This document shows positions 34,949 through 46,219 of a stretch of 64,000 nt of DNA, piece after piece. The notes under the pieces are model-generated. The model was not told the origin of the DNA and did not search any database. It saw only the letters and a program-made list of their open reading frames with translations. The position numbers were made by a program, and so were the translations under genes. Every line of letters begins with the position of its first letter. Position 1 is the stretch's first letter. The stretch is taken from the NCBI GenBank assembly GCA_026008535.1, contig BRKX01000007.1, positions 53,867,001 to 53,931,000 of the forward strand, in the 5' to 3' direction. Source of the stretch: Perilla frutescens (Eukaryota; Streptophyta; Magnoliopsida; Lamiales; Lamiaceae).

Positions 34949-37372
34949 TGTAACAGCCTGGTCCCGAGATAGGGATTTCTGAATGGGGACAGGGTATTAT
35001 TAAGGGATTAATGAATAAAGATAGGGGATTTATCAAGCAGTTTAAGAATCAAGACTTGCTTTAGAAGTTGAATGGTGATGCTCGGGTTTACTTTGATTAA
35101 AAGAAAGCATGCTTAAGCGGAATGAAACGGCTAACTAATCAGATACTGACTTGTTAGACCTCTTTGCAGATGAACGGAGGTTATACTCAAAAGCAGAGAT
35201 AAACATAATATGCATCTTATAAGTATTAGATCGTTTCTGAGGGGATTATTCATAGAGTCTTGCTAAATATAATAGGACTTAAACAGAATTGAAAAGAGTG
35301 TATCAGAGTAGCGGATCACAAAGTGGGATTTCATAGAAACATTAGATAATAGCAAAATAGTTTTGGCAGCCAACCCACATTCACAGCCACCAGCATCCTC
35401 AGCATCTCAACCTGAAAACATTTGAAAAGAAGGGGCATGAGCACTAATGTACTCATGGGTTTTAGCGAAAATGCTTTTATAACTTTCAAGATATCCAATG
35501 ATTAATAGACGGTATACGGAGAGCAAAACGAAAAAGCCCTCTCCGTATCCGTAAAACCTTTTCTTTTCTTTTGGGCCCAACTTGGCTCAAACCTGTCGTC
35601 AACTGTACCCTTAGGCATGCCATAGGATAGAAGAGGGGTTACCTCAAATATCCGAACGAGTTTGCAAGGGAAAAACCCCTCAGCGTCTACCTTAATAGTT
35701 CTGAGCTCGAGTCCTGCTTAAGTGGATGCTAAGTCCATCTCTTCCTATTCTTGCTAACATTACCAGGCTTAGAACAATGTCTAAGGCTAATATCTTATCA
35801 CTACATGATCTCGGCCTACAAAGGGGGGGGTAAAGCTACCCTAACAAGGCAATCCTTAATCCTTAACTATACGAGCTTTATTAAAGCATAAACATTCAAG
35901 TACGAGGAAATGAACGCGGATAAACATCGATTGCAAATAAAGCAATTCTAAACACTTCATGCTAGCATAAATTGTAAATAAACAATTCTAGCATATCTAA
36001 ACATACTTGAGAGCTTACTTAACTTATACTAGCTTTCTTTACTTTATCTAACTCAAATAATAATTCAGCATAATCATGCATAACTCCATTTATTCATTTC
36101 CTTGTACAGAGATCAAACAGGTTGAGCAAAATACTTTATTGGATATCTCATTTGCCCTAACATTCTTCTAGAGCTTATTAGCTCAAACTTTAGATGAGTA
36201 TAGATTTACCCACCTTGATTACGGAACGGAAGACGAGGCAATAACGGAGTTAATCTTCTAGAATAATAATAACGAAAATAAGACGAGAAATATAACGTAA
36301 GCGTTATTAATTTAGAACTTCAATATGAATCGAAATACTACTTTAGACGAACAATAATGAAGAACGCGAAGAACATAAATAATGGAAGGTAAGTGCGGAA
36401 TTTAAAAGACGAAAAAGAAATAGGATCGAGTTTGACGAACGAGAATGGACGGGGTTAGGTGCGTCGAAGGAATGTGGTTAGCTCGGCGTCTCGTCGAGTC
36501 GCAACGGCGGCAGAGCCGCCTGCTACAATTTCAACGGCACCACTAGCACATTCCCTCACCGCATCCCTTCCACGCCACTCCGCTCATCGTCTTGAAGAAC
36601 ACTCACGAAGAACGATTTTTACTTCGACAAAACCTTCTCGGCTTTCAAAGCTTTTCACCCTCTCGATTTAGAAGTGAAGTGAATGTGAAATGAGCAAGAA
36701 TTACTAAAGGGGTGGTCTCCTATATATAGGAAAAGCTTTGGCTTCCCTTGGAAGCCATTGCTGTGAAGGAATACTGCAAAAGTTACCCCGGGTTCGGTTA
36801 AAAGCTGCTTTATTCGATGTCGAGGTCCAAATGACTTCAGACACGAAATCTAAAAATACCAGGAGACTCGTTGGCTCGAATACTAGTGAACCAACTTGTT
36901 TTGTGAAGAAGACGGGTTTTTCAGAAGGAAGACGAGCAAAGATTCCCTTTTTGGAATTACTTTTACTATTCACCCAGACTGACAGATTTGGCTCCCGAGC
37001 ATTCGATTGATCTCAGAATGTCAATCTGTGAAAGCCAACGGAATCCTTGAGTCATTTCCCATAAGAGGGGCCTGACAGAACTGGACTTGGATTATCGAGG
37101 AGGATTTCGTAAATTTCTCAAAACATGAACGCACGCAAAATGACTTCAGAATTAAAATCCGAAAACACCGGCATACTCCTTGAGTTAAAACCTTTCTAAC
37201 GAGACCACAGATGGTCATAAAATAGTTAAAATCACATTTCTCAAAAGGCGATCTGACTCCTAAAGTCGTGACTGATATCCAACCTTAGCTAATCTTAATT
37301 AAATTCTTTCTTAATTAATTAACTCATCATTAACATTCCTCTAAACCTTATTCAGAAATCTGGGGTATTACA
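34949..37372 (-). repeat. 5' LTR of element C
   Basis: 2424 bp; on the minus strand it begins TGTAATACCCCAGAT and ends GGCTGTTACA. TATATATA at 36728-36721. It lacks the about 770 bp including the GC-rich block present in the 3' LTR (join at about 36240) but keeps about 270 bp (36955-37220) that the 3' LTR has lost. Panhandle at about 35513-35547, GAGT hairpin near 35460. Confidence 0.93.
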
Positions 37373-38130
37373 CTACAGAATATTGTTCTCTAGAATTATC
37401 TATAGTATGATCTATTGAATATGAATATATGAGATAATGATTTGTTTTGAGAATGATATTTGATGCTAACATTATATGAACTATTATGAGATTTAGATAA
37501 TCATACTTATAGACTGTTATTGGAGTTGATATTATGATATGAAAACATTGCTCAGATGTATGATATCTTATAAGATAAATGTAGTATGTCTTATAAGTTA
37601 GGAGGCTATGTTATTAATTGATGAAAGAAAGATACCTAGATCAAACATTCTAGGTTGTGATCTACGTTTGTAGATAATAAGCTAAGATTATTTCTCGATC
37701 ATCTAGTATTGTGATTTCTGTTATTAATTTAGGAACCCGGGTGCTTGACCCTTCCTTATTCTATAGCATATGATTAGGATCTTAATATGTCACTAAGATA
37801 TGATCCTTATAAATAAATTCTTACCTGAGATGGTAGGCTTAGAACGAGCATAGTATGATCAAAACTTCAACTATTATAGCTATAAGGTGGGTGATATCTA
37901 TCCAACACGTGACTTATGTATCAAAATCCTGTTATGCTTATGATAAAATATGTTTATGATAAGATATGCTTCAAAATACTTTTATGCTAAATTATATCCA
38001 TCCAACACGTAATTTATGTTTCAAAAACGTGGATGGTATATGTTTATGTTAAAGCATGCTTCAAAATTCAAAATATTCTTATTATGGTTCATCGGAAGTT
38101 ACTAAACTCTATGGTTCATGGTATGATATA

Positions 38131-38259
38131 GCACTTCAGTGTGGTATGAGCACTTCTGTGCGGTATGATATAGCACTATGGTGCGGCATGAACACTTCAG
38201 TGCGGTATGGCACAATGGTGCAATTATAGTACTACGGTACAAATATGTCACTTCGGTGA
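38131..38259 (+). repeat. array of seven short hairpins, about 19-nt period, in LTR G
   Basis: Seven units start at 38131, 38150, 38173, 38192, 38210, 38229 and 38248. Each has a stem of three or four pairs around a 4-nt loop: GCAC-TTCT-GTGC, GCAC-TATG-GTGC, GCAC-AATG-GTGC, GTAC-TACG-GTAC, TCAC-TTCG-GTGA and two CAC-TTCA-GTG forms. Stems change on both sides together. Confidence 0.82.
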
Positions 38260-38871
38260 GATGTATATGATAGGGAACCCTATTGAGTTAACCTTCCATA
38301 TGTTAATGAGCAGATACTTTTATGGGCATTATAGTAAAAATATGTTTAATATGCAAACTATTTATTGAATGAATAAGTATATTTCAGAAATTTAAAGTCT
38401 CACTGAGTGTTTTCTGGCACTCAGCCCATCTATTTTTCATAATATTTTCAGGTATTTGATGATGGCTGGCAGCTGACGTGGACCAATGGGCACTTCCTAT
38501 TTCATTGACCACGTTTATGATTTCTATTTATTGATCATGTGTAGTAGTAGTGGTCAATAAGTATGAATTTTTTTCTTCCGCTTTATGATCATGAAATATT
38601 TAACTATCTTATGGATATTTGTGAATATTGTAGTCTTAGGCACATTTCAAATGTTGATTGTTGGATTTTAACTAGTCTTGGTTGCAGGTTTGATTGATTG
38701 TTGAACGGTAAACGCCTATGTGCGTGGATATTTTGAATATTTTAAATGAAATGCTGCCTAAATTTTTTTGACCCAAGAAAATTATTTATTTTGAATTGGA
38801 AAAATTTTATTGTCATTTCTTTTGGTTGTGTGTTTTCGTAGTATTTGGGCCTTCGGGTTCAGGTCACTACA

Positions 38872-38929
38872 TCAACGGTTCATCTACGTTATGAGACTTG
38901 GGTCGAGGAATTTCATCCTTTATCCCGTT
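38872..38929. other. 58-bp unassigned sequence between LTR G and solo LTR F
   Basis: Lies between the end of LTR G (ACTACA) and the start of F (TGTAACCTGATAC). No PBS, PPT or coding signal. It may be older target DNA. Confidence 0.5.
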
Positions 38930-40013
38930 GTAACCTGATACTCCCAGGGTAGATTCCTGTCGTCACCAATCTACCGATGAGAATCACATCACTAAACCCA
39001 CAAGGAAATAAGAACAAGCCCAAATTCAAATTCAAAAATAAGAATAAAAATCTGCATAACATAGTTTATTCGTGAATTCACACTTGACAGGTCAGCTCGT
39101 AACTGGGCTCGTAAATCTACATCACGTACCACGTCATCACTTGTAAATGGGGTGACGAACGAACCGAACAAGCACCTCCCCTCTTGTATTGCCCCAAACT
39201 ACTCCATTTGGCCACGTCACTTAACAAATAATTCATTTACATGCATTGCGTTCTCATAATAAATTGAGCGGAAGCTAAGGTCAAATAGCATAATGAGGTA
39301 TAACATCATAATTCCGAATATAAATTTTTCTTCCACAATTATAACATGCAACCTATCATAATCCACCATGTCACACAGCATCGTATTTAACGGAAGCATA
39401 GAATAAACCCATCCACATCATTCATACAATCATCTAACCTATCGGGCTCATAGGTCTTAGACAACCCGCCCGTCTAGCACCCTAAATTAACAAACATAGC
39501 ATAGGAATTCAATGACTTATATTTACACAACGTAGGCTCCTAGGTCAATCAACCCGTCTTTAAAATATTGACATGTTATATGAAGTTAAATACAATCACA
39601 ACTATAAAAATCGGGCTAATCCCATTCCCAACAATCGTTAATCATAAGATAAATAGGTCGATCAATAAAATTATCATAATATGCGTATTCAAAGGCATGA
39701 AAAGTAAACGCAATCTTGTGGGGGTTCTCTTGTGTTCACAACGCTCCTACTCGGGCTCCGAATCCTCAACCTGAAATTCATTGAATGAATGGGGTGAGTA
39801 TTTAACAACATACTCAATGGGGAACACTGTAAACAGTCATAGCCAATTACACAAGTGAAAATATAACACATGGACTTTTCTTTACTTTGTGGAGACTAGT
39901 CTCAACCCCGTAAGGTCAAAACATCATTATGCCCCCGTTAATGAACATCTTTGGCCCTGTAGGGATGCTCGCAGACATACTACCCTAGGGAGGACATGAA
40001 TAGGTCTATGTTC

Positions 40014-40094
40014 GATCCCAAAGGATCTCTTTGTCGACCCCGAAGGATCTCTGTTATGCCCCGAAGGGTCTCTTTTATCTCTGGTCCGAAGACC
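40014..40094 (-). repeat. array of UUCG-type hairpins in solo LTR F
   Basis: On the sense (minus) strand four hairpins spaced 22-25 nt read GGTC-TTCG-GACC (40094-40083), ACCC-TTCG-GGGC (40069-40058), GATCC-TTCG-GGGTC (40049-40036) and GATCC-TTTG-GGATC (40027-40014). A fifth, CCC-TACA-GGG, lies at 39964-39955. Stems differ but still pair. Confidence 0.78.
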
Positions 40095-40333
40095 CTTCAT
40101 ACTTATACAATCAAAGCACAACAATGACTATAACCTTACACGTGTTCACAGTTTAGAGTTACCCCACCTTACGAGACGCTTTCACAATTTCTGAACCTTT
40201 GAAATACTTCTTGGCCGTGCATAAGTCGTCCTCCTCGAACCCCAATACGTCACCTAGCACCTTTTAATCCTCTTTTCATTTTAGATGTCGAGTTACACAA
40301 TTAAATCATAGTTCAGACCAAACTCATGATATA

Positions 40334-41752
40334 TGACATGCTCGTATTTTAGTCCTAATTCGAACATTATTTCGTTTGTTTTTATCTTGTTTTAAGTTTG
40401 TTTAGTAATCAATTAGGGTAATATTAGTCGTTATTTAGAATAAGTGTTGCTAACACCGTTAATTTAGAAAACAGGTTTAAAATGAGCAACCTGGGACTCG
40501 AGGATCGAAGTGCGCATCGGAAGGAACTCGAAAGCTGGATCGGACGGGCGAGAAAGCACAAAGACCGAGTCGAAGCCGGGAGGTAGGGCAGGGCCTGCAA
40601 CGCGGCGCGACCTGGGGCCTGGGGCGTGACCCGCGGCTCGACGTCCGCAACATGTTTTCACTCACCTGCAATGTGGTGCGACCCAGGACCGGGCCAGCTC
40701 GGGTCGCGCCTCACTCCACGCGACGTGAGCCACGGGGCGCGACCGGCCCCGGTCGCGCCCCTATGTCTTGTTTTTGGGAATATTCGGATTTTTGCCCCAT
40801 TTTTGCCAACATAGTATAAAGGCCATCCTTAGTTCGAAAAACTAGAGTAGACTTTGATATTTTGCCAATTTTAGAGTAAGAAAGAGTTGTGAGAGCTTGG
40901 AGCTTGGTGTATGGAAGATTCAAGAAGTTTTTGAAGATCTATATTCAAGTTTTTGGGTTTTTTCTCCTCCTCTATTATGTTTTTCTTTTATGTGATGTTT
41001 TTCTCTATTATGATTATGGATAGCTAAATTTCTAGACATCTAGGGTATTGTGATTTAGTGATGAGTTTGTAAATTAAACATGGGTTATTGTATAATCTTC
41101 CCCTTCTTTCTTATAAATCATGGTTTATTTGCTTCTATTCTTTGATTGGCCATCATAGGATAGAACTTAGTGTATAATCGAGTTCGAGAGAATCAATTAT
41201 GCATGGGTAAATGATTTATGGTTTCAATTTTGCATTGGATTGAGAGATTAATGTTTAATTGATGTTTATTGATTGATTGTGCTTGAATAGATTAAATTGC
41301 AATTTAGCCCTAGAGATAGGGGAATTGAGTTTAATTGAACGGTCTTAGTTGCTCGAGAGAGGGCTTCGACTAAATTTGGTATCAATTGTTGTTCGGGGAG
41401 ATTATACATAAATCCATTGTTTAATGAACAAGTCTGCACTAGTGAACAATGCCCTAGAGCCATTTTTCCTTATTGTGATTTTTAATAGGTTTTTATTCTC
41501 TTGTATCTCTCTTGTGTTGATATTTTTGATTAAATATTGCAAATCTCGTTTTTCTAGTTAATTCTCCAACAAAATTTCGGATGGTTTGACTAGTGAAAAT
41601 GTTCGATGTGATGGTACTTGTAGACTCGTTTATGCAATTAATTCCCCGTGTTCGACCCGGTCTCCTATGCTCCGTATGTTCACTTGCATAATTGGGATTT
41701 TGTTAATTAAAGCTTGTGTTGGTTAAATCGTTGTGAAAGAAAAATCTCATCA
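40334..41752 (+). repeat. 5' LTR of element B
   Basis: 1419 bp, TGACATGCTCG...ATCTCATCA. A GC-rich module at about 40540-40760 (repeated GCGACC-type blocks) precedes TATAAA at 40815-40820. The rest is AT-rich. It has the CTCCTATGCTCCGTATG block and other sequence typical of Athila LTR ends. Confidence 0.94.
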
Positions 41753-41758
41753 AGTTTT

Positions 41759-41773
41759 TGGCGCCGTTGCCGG
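41759..41773 (+). other. primer binding site of element B (tRNA-Asp type)
   Basis: TGGCGCCGTTGCCGG, six bases after the LTR, matches the 3' end of plant tRNA-Asp (…CCGGCAACGGCGCCA). Confidence 0.9.
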
Positions 41774-41889
41774 TGAACTATTTGTTTATTTGAGTATATG
41801 CAATATCGTTTCAAGAATTATTTTGCTAGATTAAACGTGTTAGTTAATTTTGGACTTCAAACTTACTTTAAGTTATTCACAGGTAGTGT

Positions 41890-43368
41890 ATGCATACAAG
41901 GGCACGTGGTGACCCGTTGCTCGAGTTAGATACCGAGATTGAAGCCACGAGCCGTCATAACAACGCTAGAAGAAGACGTAGACATAGAATGGCGGATAAT
42001 CCACCACCTCCACCTTCCATCCAAGATCCATTGATTCTACAAATACAAAGACAACTTGAGGAGATGAGAGGACAACTTCGGGCTCAAGAAGAAGCTAGAG
42101 TTCGAGTTGAGGAAGCCCCGATTAGAAATTTGTTTCAACATATGCTTAATGAGGGGGTTGTCAATGGGCCGGCTATACAAGCTAACAACTTCAAATTGAA
42201 ACCGGCACTAATGGCTATGGTGTCTCAGAACCAGTTTGGTGGAACGGCACTTGAAGATCCACACGAACATGTCCACCAATTTTTAGAGATTGCCCGAACG
42301 GTCAAGATTAATGGGGTGCCCGAGGATGCAATCCGTTTGAAGCTATTCTATTTCTCATTGCGGGATAAAGCTCGAACATGGTGGTTGAACCAACCACCCG
42401 GTTCATTCACCTCATGGAGTGACTTGCTTTCTAAATTCCTTCAGAAATTCTTTCCTCCTGGAAAGACATTGAAGTTGAAGGGAGAGATAACTCAATTCAA
42501 GCAAAGGGATGAAGAGTCATTGTGTGAAGCTTGGGAGTGGTGTAAAGAGATGCTCCGAAAATGTCTGGGGCACGGTTTTGGCACGGACCATCAAGTGTGC
42601 ATCTTCTATGGCGGTTGCAAGTCCAGTGTTAGAAGTATTCTTGATGCGTCAGCTGGAGGATCGTTGTTGAACCGAGGACCTGAAGAAGCAGTCACAATCA
42701 TTGAGGAGATGGCCTCCAATGCCTATCAATGGCCGGGAGAACGGGAAAATGTGCAAATCTTGAAAAAAGTGGAAACCACAAACAATGATGCCGTAGCCCT
42801 TTTAGCCACTCAGATGACTACCATGAACTCAAAAATAGAGGCTATGGCATCACCATGATTGGAGCCTTCGATCATTCCTAACATGGAGGAAGCAAGTTTT
42901 GTTGGTCAAGGCAACTATGGGGGTTATCAAAGGCCCTTCAATCAAGGTTTTAAGCCACCCTTTGGTGGACTACAAGGGCAAGGTAGAAATCAATACCATC
43001 CTAAGCCACCACATCCGAATCTCTCTTATTGAAATCCGAACAATCACCTCCAACCACCTCCTGGATTTTCAGTTACAAATGGGGTCATCGATGACGAAAA
43101 GAAACCAAAAATGGAAGAACTTCTCATGACTCTATTGAACAAGACCGACAAGTACATGGGTGAATTACAAACAAGATTTGAGAAGCTTGAGAGCAACCAA
43201 GCGGCGGTAAATACCCAACTGAAAATGCTTGAGAAGCAAATGGGGCAACTAGCTACCGCCGTAGGAGGACAACATCAACCGGGACACTTTCCGACCAATA
43301 CAATGGTGAACCCAAAGGATTGCAAAGCCATTGCCTTACGGAGTGGGACCACATATTAGGGCCCAGAA
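41890..43368 (+). pseudogene. gag of element B
   Basis: The ATG at 41890 opens MHTRARGDPLLELDTE. After an Arg-rich stretch the gag core includes HEHVHQFLEIARTVKINGV, DKARTWWLNQPPGSF and the LRKCLGHGF, HQVCIFYGG blocks. A TGA (42856-42858) ends the first 322 codons. The same frame continues through a Gly/Pro/Asn-rich region, another TGA near 43031, a coiled-coil-like segment (43111-43260) and KAIALRSGTTY, then a TAG at 43357-43359. No CCHC knuckle. Only nonsense changes interrupt the gag frame, which runs on into protease. Confidence 0.9.
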
Positions 43369-45282
43369 ATGCCACCACAAAATGATGAGACATCCACTGA
43401 CGAAGGGAAAGAAGAAGTGGTAGGAGAGGAAATGAATGTCAAGAAAGATGAATCCATTGAAGGAAAGGTAAGCCTTCCACCAAAGAAGGTAGACGGATCA
43501 CATGCAAACATACCTTACCCTGAAAGACTTCAAAAGTCTAAAAATGAAGAGCAATTCTCTAAATTTCTTAACATATTCCGAAGGATTCAAATCATCCTCC
43601 CACTTCTGGAGGCCCTTCAACAAATGCCAAGCTATGCCAAATTTCTCAAAGACGTAGTGACGAGAAAGAGAAAATTGGGCAACTTTGAAATTGTGAGTTT
43701 GATGGAAAATTGTAGTGCCTTGATTCAAAAAAAACTTCCCGCCAAGATGAAGGATCCCAGGAGTTTCAACATCACAGTCACCATTGGAGATTTCCATGAG
43801 AAGAAAGCCCTTTGTGATTTGGGTGCAAACGTTAATCTTATGTCGTTGTCGTTCTTCTTGAAGCTTAATGTTGGGGAAATCAAGCCGACAATGATATGCT
43901 TGCAAATGGCGGATAGGTCCTTGACTTATCCGAGAGGAGTTGTGGAGGATGTCCTTGTAAAGGTGAATAACTTCATTTTCCCCATGGATTTTGTTGTCTT
44001 AGATATGGAGGAGGATAAGAATGTGCCACTTATTTTGGGAAGACCATTCTTAGCAACGGGGAATGTACTAATTGATGTGTCAAAAGGCGAACTCACGCTC
44101 CGCTTGAATGATGAAAGTAGTACATTTTCAATTTATAATGCTATGAAGTTTCATGAAGATGATGAGGAGTTTGGGAGAATTGAGGATTGTAAAGTGATGA
44201 CGATTGTTGAAGAATGTGTGGAAGAGACAATGATGGAGCGCTACATCTCTCAAGATCCCATGGAAACCATTATGTTTGCATCTCTTAACTCTTCCTCCTC
44301 TCTTGATGCTTTTGATGATAACATCGATATTGTGGATTGTGTGTTTGCTCTTGATTCTCTACAGAAAATCCCAAGACGAGGAAATCATTTCTTACCATTA
44401 AGGGATGGCAAAGAGGAAGTTTTGAAAAAGGAAGGAGGTGAAGAGAAAGACAAGAAGGAAGAATTGAAACCACTCCCGAGCCACTTGAGGTATGCTTACT
44501 TGGGTCCAAATGAAACATACCCCGTAATTGTGTTTTCTTTGTTATCTTCATGTGAGCTTGATAAGTTACTTAGAGTTTTGATAAAGCATAAGTCCGCGTT
44601 AGGGTGGTCTATTGGGGATTTGAAGGGGATTAGTCCAACAATTTGCATGCATAGAATTTTTCTAGAAGAAAATTACCAACCTCGTGTCCAACCCCAACGT
44701 CGATTGAATCCCATAATGCAAGAAGTGGTTAGGAAGGAAGTTCTCAAATGGCTTGATGCGGGTATAGTTTATGCTATTTCCGATAGTGAGTGGGTGAGTC
44801 CCACCCAAGTGGTAGCTAAAAAGGGAGGAATGACCGTAGTGAAGGATGAAAGTAATGAATTGATAGCTACTAGGCTTGTGAATGGGTGGCGGGTGTGCAT
44901 TGATTACCGTGCATTGAATGCGGCCACTAGAAAGGATCATTTTCCATTACCTTTCATTGACCAAATGCTTGATAGGTTGGCCGGGTATGAGTTTTATTGT
45001 TTTTTAGATGGGTATTCCGGATATAACCAAATTTTAATTGCACCCGAAGACCAACATAAATCCGCTTTCACATGCCCTTATGGAATTTTTGCTTTTAGAA
45101 GAATGTCTTTTGGATTGTGTAATGCGCCCGCTACTTTCCAAATGTGCATGATGTCAATCTTTCATGATTTGATTGAAAAGATAATGGAGGTTTTCATGGA
45201 TGATTTTTCGGTTTTTGGGAACTCTTTTGATGATTGTTTGAACAACCTAACCCGAGTTTTGCAGCGTTGTGAAAGATACTAA
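43369..45282 (+). pseudogene. protease and reverse transcriptase of element B
   Basis: 637 open codons in the gag frame. The C-terminal gag part (IPYPERLQKSK, LLEALQQMPSYAKFLKD) precedes the protease, with ALCDLGANVNLMS near residue 150 and LILGRPFLATGN near residue 225. A long acidic linker follows, then RT: LRYAYLGPNETYPVIV, GWSIGDLKGISP, SEWVSPTQVVAKK, CIDYRALNAATRKDHFPLPF, FLDGYSGYNQI, CNAPATFQ, and EVFMDDFSVFG near residue 609 (the catalytic DD pair). An extra A near 45271 shifts the frame at CERY and ends the ORF. Confidence 0.93.
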
Positions 45283-46219
45283 CCTTATTTTGAACTAGGA
45301 AAAATGTCATTTCATGGTAAGAGACGGAGTAGTCCTTGGCCACAAGGTGTCTTCTGCAGGGTTAGAGGTGGATCGAGCCAAAATAGTTGGCATTCAGAAG
45401 CTTCCACCCCCCACCAATGAAAAGGGTGTCCGGAGTTTTCTTGGTCATGCCGGGTTCTATCGGCGTTTTATTAATGTTTTTTCAAAAATCTCTAAACCTT
45501 TGTGTAAATTGCTTGAAAAATCTAGTGATTTTGTTTTTGATGGCGAATGTGTGCAAGCGTTTGAGACGCTGAAGAAGGCCCTAATGACGGCCCCGGTCCT
45601 CATTGCCCCGGATTGGAGTGAACCATTTGAGCTCATGTGTGATGCGAGCGAGGTATCCGTGGGAGCCGCTTTAGGGCAAAAGAGAGAGAAGTTGTTCCGG
45701 GTGATCTACTATGGAAGCAAAACTTTGGACCCGGCACAAATCAATTACACAACCACCGAAAGAGAGTTGTTGGCGGTTGTATTTGCTTTTGACAAGTTCC
45801 GGCCCTATCTTATTCGGGCCCGAACAATTGTCCACACGGATCACGCCGCATTGAGGCATCTCTTTGCTAAGAAGGAGGCCAAGCCCCGACTTATACGGTG
45901 GATTCTTCTCCTATAAGAATTCGATGTGGAAATCAAAGATCGAAAGGGGTGCGAGAATGTGGTGGCCGACCACCTATCTCATTTGGAGCATACCAAAGAA
46001 AATCAAGATGACAAAATAGAGATCGATGATTGCTTCCCAGATGAAAGAATCCACGTTGTGGGTACGATGAAGGTGGCATGGTTTGCGGATATAGTGAATT
46101 ATTTGGTGGTGGGAATTGCACCGAAAGAGTTGGAAGGATATCGAAAGAAGAAATTTTTCCATGATTTGAGATTCTTTGTGTGGATGAACCATTTTTGTTT
46201 AGAAGGGGTGCGGATCTAG
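45283..46219 (+). pseudogene. RT thumb and RNase H of element B
   Basis: Continues pol in the shifted frame. A TAG close to 45297 replaces a Trp codon before KCHFMVRDG. From 45314: GHKVSSAGLEVD, FLGHAGFYRRFIN, then RNase H with LMCDASEVSVGAALGQ, INYTTTERELLAVV and VHTDHAALRHLF. The TAA at 45914-45916 replaces a Gln codon. The frame then runs on through NVVADHLS and KKFFHDLRFF to a frameshift near 46200. Confidence 0.9.

Larger units (their letters stand above)
25828..37372 (-). mobile_element. Tekay-like chromovirus C, complete, with extra ORF
   Basis: The element lies on the minus strand with 5' LTR at 37372-34949 and 3' LTR at 28750-25828. It is flanked by CTACA at 25823-25827 and 37373-37377. 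Its order is LTR, PBS (initiator Met), additional ORF, gag with CCHC knuckle, protease, RT, RNase H, integrase with chromodomain-like tail, PPT, LTR. Domain order, RT FIDD motif, GPF module and chromodomain place it among chromoviruses, probably Tekay. Coding damage is only in-frame stops. It sits inside the LTR of element G. Confidence 0.93.
23895..38871 (+). repeat. 3' LTR of element G, split by element C
   Basis: The first part is 23895-25827 (TGTAGCGCCCC...), the second 37378-38871 (...TTCAGGTCACTACA). Together they make about 3427 bp. The two halves join cleanly through the CTACA duplication made by C. Plus orientation is set by the polypurine tract at its left end. It contains a long GA-rich run (24266-24480), a 19-nt hairpin array (38131-38259) and the CTGAGTG/CACTCAG hairpin (38404 onward). 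The region near 25695-25800 is related to part of the C and D LTRs. Confidence 0.82.

Noticed and set aside
38131..38259. A CRISPR-like array, because of the regular short repeats.
   Set aside because: There is no constant repeat plus unique spacers. Units of about 19 nt are contiguous and degenerate, and the context is a plant LTR.
38872..38929. A PBS or PPT that would make F part of a full element.
   Set aside because: No match to tRNA 3' ends and no purine tract next to either end of F.
40477..40814. Overlapping ORFs in the B LTR GC-rich module (also at 52053-52409).
   Set aside because: They are open on both strands in non-coding U3 and differ between the two LTRs; GC-rich DNA has few stops.
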